DNA from: Sternotherus odoratus
Lineage: Eukaryota > Chordata > Testudines > Kinosternidae
Reading direction: 5' to 3'
NCBI GenBank assembly: GCA_032164245.1
Contig: JAVMKO010000003.1
Location: forward strand, 44,456,890 to 44,520,889
DNA length: 64,000 nt
In this document: piece by piece, positions 59,009-64,000 of the stretch
Numbering within the stretch: the stretch's first letter is position 1
How the letters are laid out: every line of letters begins with the position of its first letter
Made by a program: the position numbers and the translations under genes
Notes under the pieces: model-generated
Told to the model about the DNA's origin: nothing
Seen by the model: the letters and a program-made list of their open reading frames with translations, nothing else
The model's database searches: none

Positions 59009-60364
59009 AGATATTGGTAAGGCCATCGGAAAGGTATCAGTAGAGCATACTGTGATGGGTTTGGATCACAGAAACTCACTCAGTACTGCTGCTAGATGTG
59101 CTGGGATATCACTGAGAACAAACCCCTCTGCCAGAAAAGGCTTCCCACCACTCCCATCTTTCTGAGCGAGACACTCAGGTCAGCTACAGCACAGACCAAG
59201 AGGTTGGGTCAGACCCCCCTGTAATGCACAGAAACTAAGAATCACTTATCCCAGGGAATTCTCAGTTAACAGGAATTTCCCAGCATCCGGTATTCAGTCT
59301 TTCTGGGAGCCTAAACTCCAAATGAATCAGTTTTACTCTGTATAAAGCTTATACAGGGTAAACTCATAAACTGTCCACCCTCTATAACACTGATAGAGGG
59401 ATATGCACAGCTGTTTGCTCTACCAGGTATTAATTACTTACTCTGCTTAAGTAACAAGCAAAAGTGATTTTTTAAGAATGAAAAGTAGGATTTAAGTGGT
59501 TTCAAGTAATGACAGAATAAAGTTACCAAGAAAAATAAAAGAAAACATACAAGTCTAAACCTAATACAGTAGGAAACTGAATATAGGTAGATCTCACCCT
59601 CTGAGATATCCCAAGAAGTTTCTGTCACAGACCAGACTCCTTCCTAATCTGATCCCAATCCTTTTCATACCAATGTTGTGGTTTATGGCCTGGGCCCAGC
59701 AATCACTCACCCCCCTGCAGTTACGATCTATTGTCTCAGTTTCTTTCAGACATCTCTTTGGGGTGGAGAGGCCATTTCTTGAGCCAGCTGATGACCAAAT
59801 GGAGGGGCTTCCAGGGCCTTTTATATTCTCTCTCTTGTGGACGGAAACCCCTTTGTTCTTCTGTGCAAAATCACAGCAACAAGATGGAGTTTGTAGCCAC
59901 CTGGGCAAGGCACATGTCCATGAATGATTTTTGCAGGCTAACACCATTGTTTACATGTTAGTTTGAACGTTTCCAGGAAAGCTCAAATGTGGATTGGTGT
60001 CTCCCAAAGTTCATTGTCAGTTAAGTGTTCCTTGATTGGGCACTTATTCAGAACAGTCCTTTCCCAAGAAACTGACCAAATGCTTCACTGATTCTACTTA
60101 GAATCAAACGCATTGAGATAGAAGTACATATCCAATATTCATAACTTTAAATACAAAAATAATCCACACATACAGATAGCAGAATCATAACTAGCAAATT
60201 ACAACCTTTCCGTAGACTCCTTACTTGACCTCCTTTGTACAAGATTTGGTGCAACTATGGGACCTTGGTTGCAACAATGATCAATACAGTCACAGTTCAT
60301 GTCAATAACATCACACCAACAGATACTGGTAAGGCCATCAGAAAGGTACCTGAGTAGAGCATAC
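59009..60364. mobile_element. LTR-like element bracketed by a 42-44 bp duplication
   Basis: The element core 59051-60315 has TG...CA ends with inverted termini (TGTGATGGG ... AACATCACA). On its left (59009-59050) and right (60321-60364) lie near-identical copies of one sequence beginning AGATAYTGGTAAGGCCATC and ending AGTAGAGCATAC. This duplication is far longer than an integrase target site. No internal coding region is present. Confidence 0.6.
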
Positions 60365-63300
60365 CATCAAATAGAGTGACTCCCAAACCCTGGTAGAATG
60401 ATGTACAATCACACATGCTCCTGTATTCATTATCTCATAGTCTCTTCCTGCAAAAAAATAATTATGACGTATACACCATTATTGGAGGAACTCAAGTAAT
60501 AGAGTGCTGGAATCCTTGTATCACTTTTCTGAACATGTGTACTTTTGTACCATCTACACCTCTTGTTCTTGGTGAAAGTAATTGGGGGGAAGTCATGAAA
60601 GCACAAGGCTCCTGACTCTCTAGCCAAACTTGTAAATTTTATCACTGCACTACAATATTGATGCACTTGGCAGGAACCAAAGACACCAGTTATTTATTTA
60701 GATTAGCTACAGGTGTTTTTAAATATTCTAGTTAACTGAAAAACAGTAAAGGTAACTAGTGACAACTACTTGGAGAGTGAGCAAAGCCTGGAACAACCTG
60801 GTGGGAAAGTTTCATTCACAGATTGAGCAAGTAGCCCAAGAAACTGCGTAAGGCAAATAAAATAAACATCACTTTCATTTTATAAGCTTTGTATTGGCTT
60901 TTGTAATTAACTACATCCACTCATTCTACATGAGGGAACTTTAGGAGCAAGCTAACAATATGAAAATACAGTATCTAGGATTAAAATAATAAACCAAGAG
61001 AGGAAGCAGTACTGAACCAAGGCTCTAGGCACTGTACACAATTTTTAACATCAAAGTCCCATTTTAGCATTTCAAAGTATGCCCACAAGAACAGTCACCC
61101 AGCCACCCACTCTCCAAACTGCAGACTGAGTATATACAGTAGGACAAGGGAGACAGAGACAGCTAAGAATAGTCAGAATTCAAGCCATCAACCGGGTTGA
61201 AGTGCAATGGCAGTTCATAGATAGCACGTACTTACCTCTTTGATTAGGTAGGCAGAAGCCTGGTGTTTTCATAACTTTCACCAAGTACTTTTGCTGTCAA
61301 AAAAGTTTCTGTCCTCCTCTGAGGACTCTGCTGCCACTGGAAGGAACTGGCCACAGCAGTCTCCACCTTAACTGTCTTTAGTTTGCAGGAAGGAGGAGCA
61401 GGCTGCCAGCAGGGATTCAGTAAAAATCAGGACGACCCCGGCAGTGAACTTGACTATCTTGTAGCTGGGGGGACCATGGGCAACTCTGGAATAAGAGATG
61501 GCAGCTTTTTATCCTTGGTAATCAGAGCAGCCAGGAGTAGGGAGTCAAGTCCAGAGAATCCTGGCACTTCTATTTTTAGGACTTGAGCACTGTTGTACAC
61601 ATAAATGGGTATGTATCTTCCACTACATTGCCTTACTTCAACAGACAGGCTCACATTTACACCTTAATTTAGTAATATAAGCACAGCTACCTAATATAAA
61701 TTAATAGATTTTCTTAATCAGTATTTATTGCTTTTTTGTCCTCCCACTCCCCAATATTAACCATATTTACCTAGAAAAATTGTGAAGTTAATTTTTGCAC
61801 TAATTTTTCACTTGTTTCTTAATTGTACTAAACATCAATAAATTCCCAAGACATTTAAAGACAATAAAAATGAAGGCATTGGGTGTAGTAAGAAATGCTT
61901 ATGTAGTAAGGAAAAGAGGATAAAAAGAGTAAGTGCCATGACTCTGTGTGTGTGGATTATGTATCAGTCTGTGGATAAAAACCAGAACGGACCTAACTAT
62001 TAGAGTAAACCTGATGGCTGGACTCACAGAACAAAAAAATTTCAAACCTCATAACTTAAATTGTGCTCAGAAAAGATGTAGGAATATGTGCACACAATTA
62101 ATTACATCAGCAACCATACACATTACGTTACATATACATATAAATACTCAGTAATGCACCCAATTAGTTAATAGACATATCCAATTATAAGATGTCCTTT
62201 CTTTCAACTAGCTGTGCATTGTTTGCAGACATCACTAAGGAGAGGAGGGGATGAACATTTAAACTTGTTGTCCCCAAATATTACCAGAGCTAAAGTTAGA
62301 CATAGGATCCTTGCAGTCCTGGCAGCTGTTCTACTAAGGAGCCAAAATTTCAAATTAGCGGGAGCTTTGGTTTGGTTCTCATCTGGAAAGTTTTCTTTGC
62401 AAAATTTAACCTTGGAAAGAGGGCCGAGAACCAAAAAAGACACCTGAAAGTGAGTTTCAATGTGCAGATGTTTGTTTCTGCTATGATCCCCATTCTACCA
62501 TTGAAGAGTGGAGAAAGGTGTCAGATAGTAATTTCTTCTGAGACATCACAGGAACAATGACAAAAAAGATAATTGGGCTTCACGTCTTTGAGTTCGTGCT
62601 TAACCCTGTTTTGCTGTTTTGCTTTGATTAGAAGTCATTTGAAATTATTTGCTATTATAATTTCACACTTATGAGTTTCCCTTTGAAGTAAAAGTGTGTG
62701 ATTTTTCTTCTTTAATATTTTTATATGCATTCACTTTTGTGTCTAAAGAAAATGCTGTTAGCCTACAGGCAAGAGGTGAATCTCTTTAAAGATGTATAGC
62801 TTTAATTTCTCTCTGTCTCATTTCCTCATCTGCAAAAATTGGCTTATTAATACTTCTTTCTTCAGTTTTTGGTCTCTTCTATTTTGACTGCATGCTTTTC
62901 AGAGCTGGGACTACTTCTTGCACATGTGATTCAGCAACTAGCACTGATCTCTGTTGGGGTGTTGATCTCTGTTGGGACCCCTTGTTCCTACTGTAATAAA
63001 TATAAAATAATGGGAAGTCAAACTCAGTTTTCTCGAAAAATCACAATAAGACTCCTTTTATTCCAATATGGAGTGCACAGTACAGGCTTCCTGAACTTGT
63101 GCAAAAATTAAACACTTTTCCCATTCAGAGAACATTACCAAATTACCAGAAGACTTGAGACAAGACAACACTTTCTGCATATACAAAGAATTTCATCTTA
63201 ATCACTTGAGCCCTAGAAAATGCATCAGAGAAACCTGTGAGTTGGAGAAATTTATACATCTTAAAATCCCCAAAGGAAACAGCATCATACTTAAAAGAAT

Positions 63301-64000
63301 CTTTAGACTAAAATTAGAAACTAACAATAAAAGCTACAGAACTGTCTGGAGTACAGATCTTGGTACAGTTACAGAAAGTCAGTGTAAAGTATCTCTTAGT
63401 CATGTATCTATTTATAATAAATGTGAGAAGTTGCAATATTATATACTCCACAGGCCTTACTTCACTCCTTTCTCCCTTAGTACATTGAAACTAGTTATGT
63501 TGGCTAAGTGACCCAAGTGTCACCCAGAAAGGACAACTTTCACTCTTTTGGGGGCAGTTCCAAAATACCTGTATCCAGTGTTTGGATTCAAGTATATAGG
63601 TTTTCAAGGCTACTTTTGGAAAAAACAACTGAAAAGCTCCAGCTTTAAGTAGTTTTTTTCTTGGTGTAATTCACTCAATAGCTCTGCCTTGAAGTTTATT
63701 AGAACCCAATTTTTAATCAGTAGGACTCAAGTTCTTAATATAGGGATCAAGGACAAATCTCCTACACTCATAACATAGCTTAGAAGCGCTTTTTGAGTAG
63801 ATTTGAGTTATGAGACAAAAAGTAAAATTAGATAACAAAAGATATTCACATGCTATTGCGGTGATCAGTTACCTACACTTAGTATTTATACATTAGTTTA
63901 AAATTAGTATAGAAAAAAGGAATAGAAAACTATATCTTAGAGACTTCTAAAGAATAATGGCTCTAGAATCCTAGGGATCACTTCTTTAGTAATTTTTACA
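60365..64000. other. AT-rich intergenic DNA, no gene recognised
   Basis: The longest ORF (63155-63511, plus, 118 codons) starts at an arbitrary ATG, has no recognisable domain and lacks supporting splice or polyadenylation context. A MIR-like scrap (about 62815-62850, 'CATTTCCTCATCTGCAAAAA') is the only repeat recognised. Confidence 0.5.

Noticed and set aside
63155..63511. 118-codon ORF as a small gene
   Set aside because: No recognisable domain, AT-rich composition like its surroundings, no splice or promoter context. Length is within chance for this much sequence.

Overview
The window is vertebrate nuclear DNA, most likely from a cryptodiran turtle. Evidence: one spliced gene with an amniote orthologue (OGFRL1), many CR1 LINE copies, a tRNA-headed SINE with a CR1-like tail of the turtle type (49354-49597), several solo LTRs, hAT, Tigger-like and Harbinger-like non-autonomous DNA transposons, and a Helitron. 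The species call rests on repeat families I recognise by eye, without a database search. No bacterial, phage, CRISPR or operon-type content was seen.

Gene content. One protein-coding gene is well supported: OGFRL1 on the minus strand, seven coding exons between 38998 (ATG) and 24816 (stop). All exons join in frame into a 504-residue protein. Its first exon lies in a CpG-rich island (about 38400-39420), and a long AT-rich 3' flank (down to roughly 19.4 kb) may hold its 3' UTR. A single exon-like open segment on the plus strand (17424-17590) has both splice signals but could not be identified.

Layout. 1-3.2 kb: low-copy DNA with short repeat remnants. 3.2-5.85 kb: an LTR containing a Tigger-like element that contains another LTR-like element. 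7.4-10.3 kb: a minus-strand CR1 carrying a hAT element and a short retroposon, both with clear target-site duplications. 10.3-19 kb: low-copy DNA, CR1 tails, a small hAT MITE and the orphan exon-like segment. 19-24.8 kb: OGFRL1 3' flank with a 1.3 kb CR1. 24.8-39 kb: OGFRL1; intron 3 holds an L2 and a solo LTR, and intron 1 holds a Helitron, a solo LTR, a Harbinger-like element, a hAT MITE and a 220-bp palindrome. 39-64 kb: intergenic and repeat-rich, with an LTR nested in a hAT, CR1 and L2-like LINEs, MIR, a foldback element, several solo LTRs, a SINE, a second Helitron fragment and an LTR flanked by a 42-44 bp duplication.

I did not find a new multi-gene biological system. The most unusual observations are structural: nested insertions whose target duplications are still readable, a retroposon family in which two of three copies carry inverted self-duplications, a Helitron whose minisatellite flips strand twice, and the unidentified exon.
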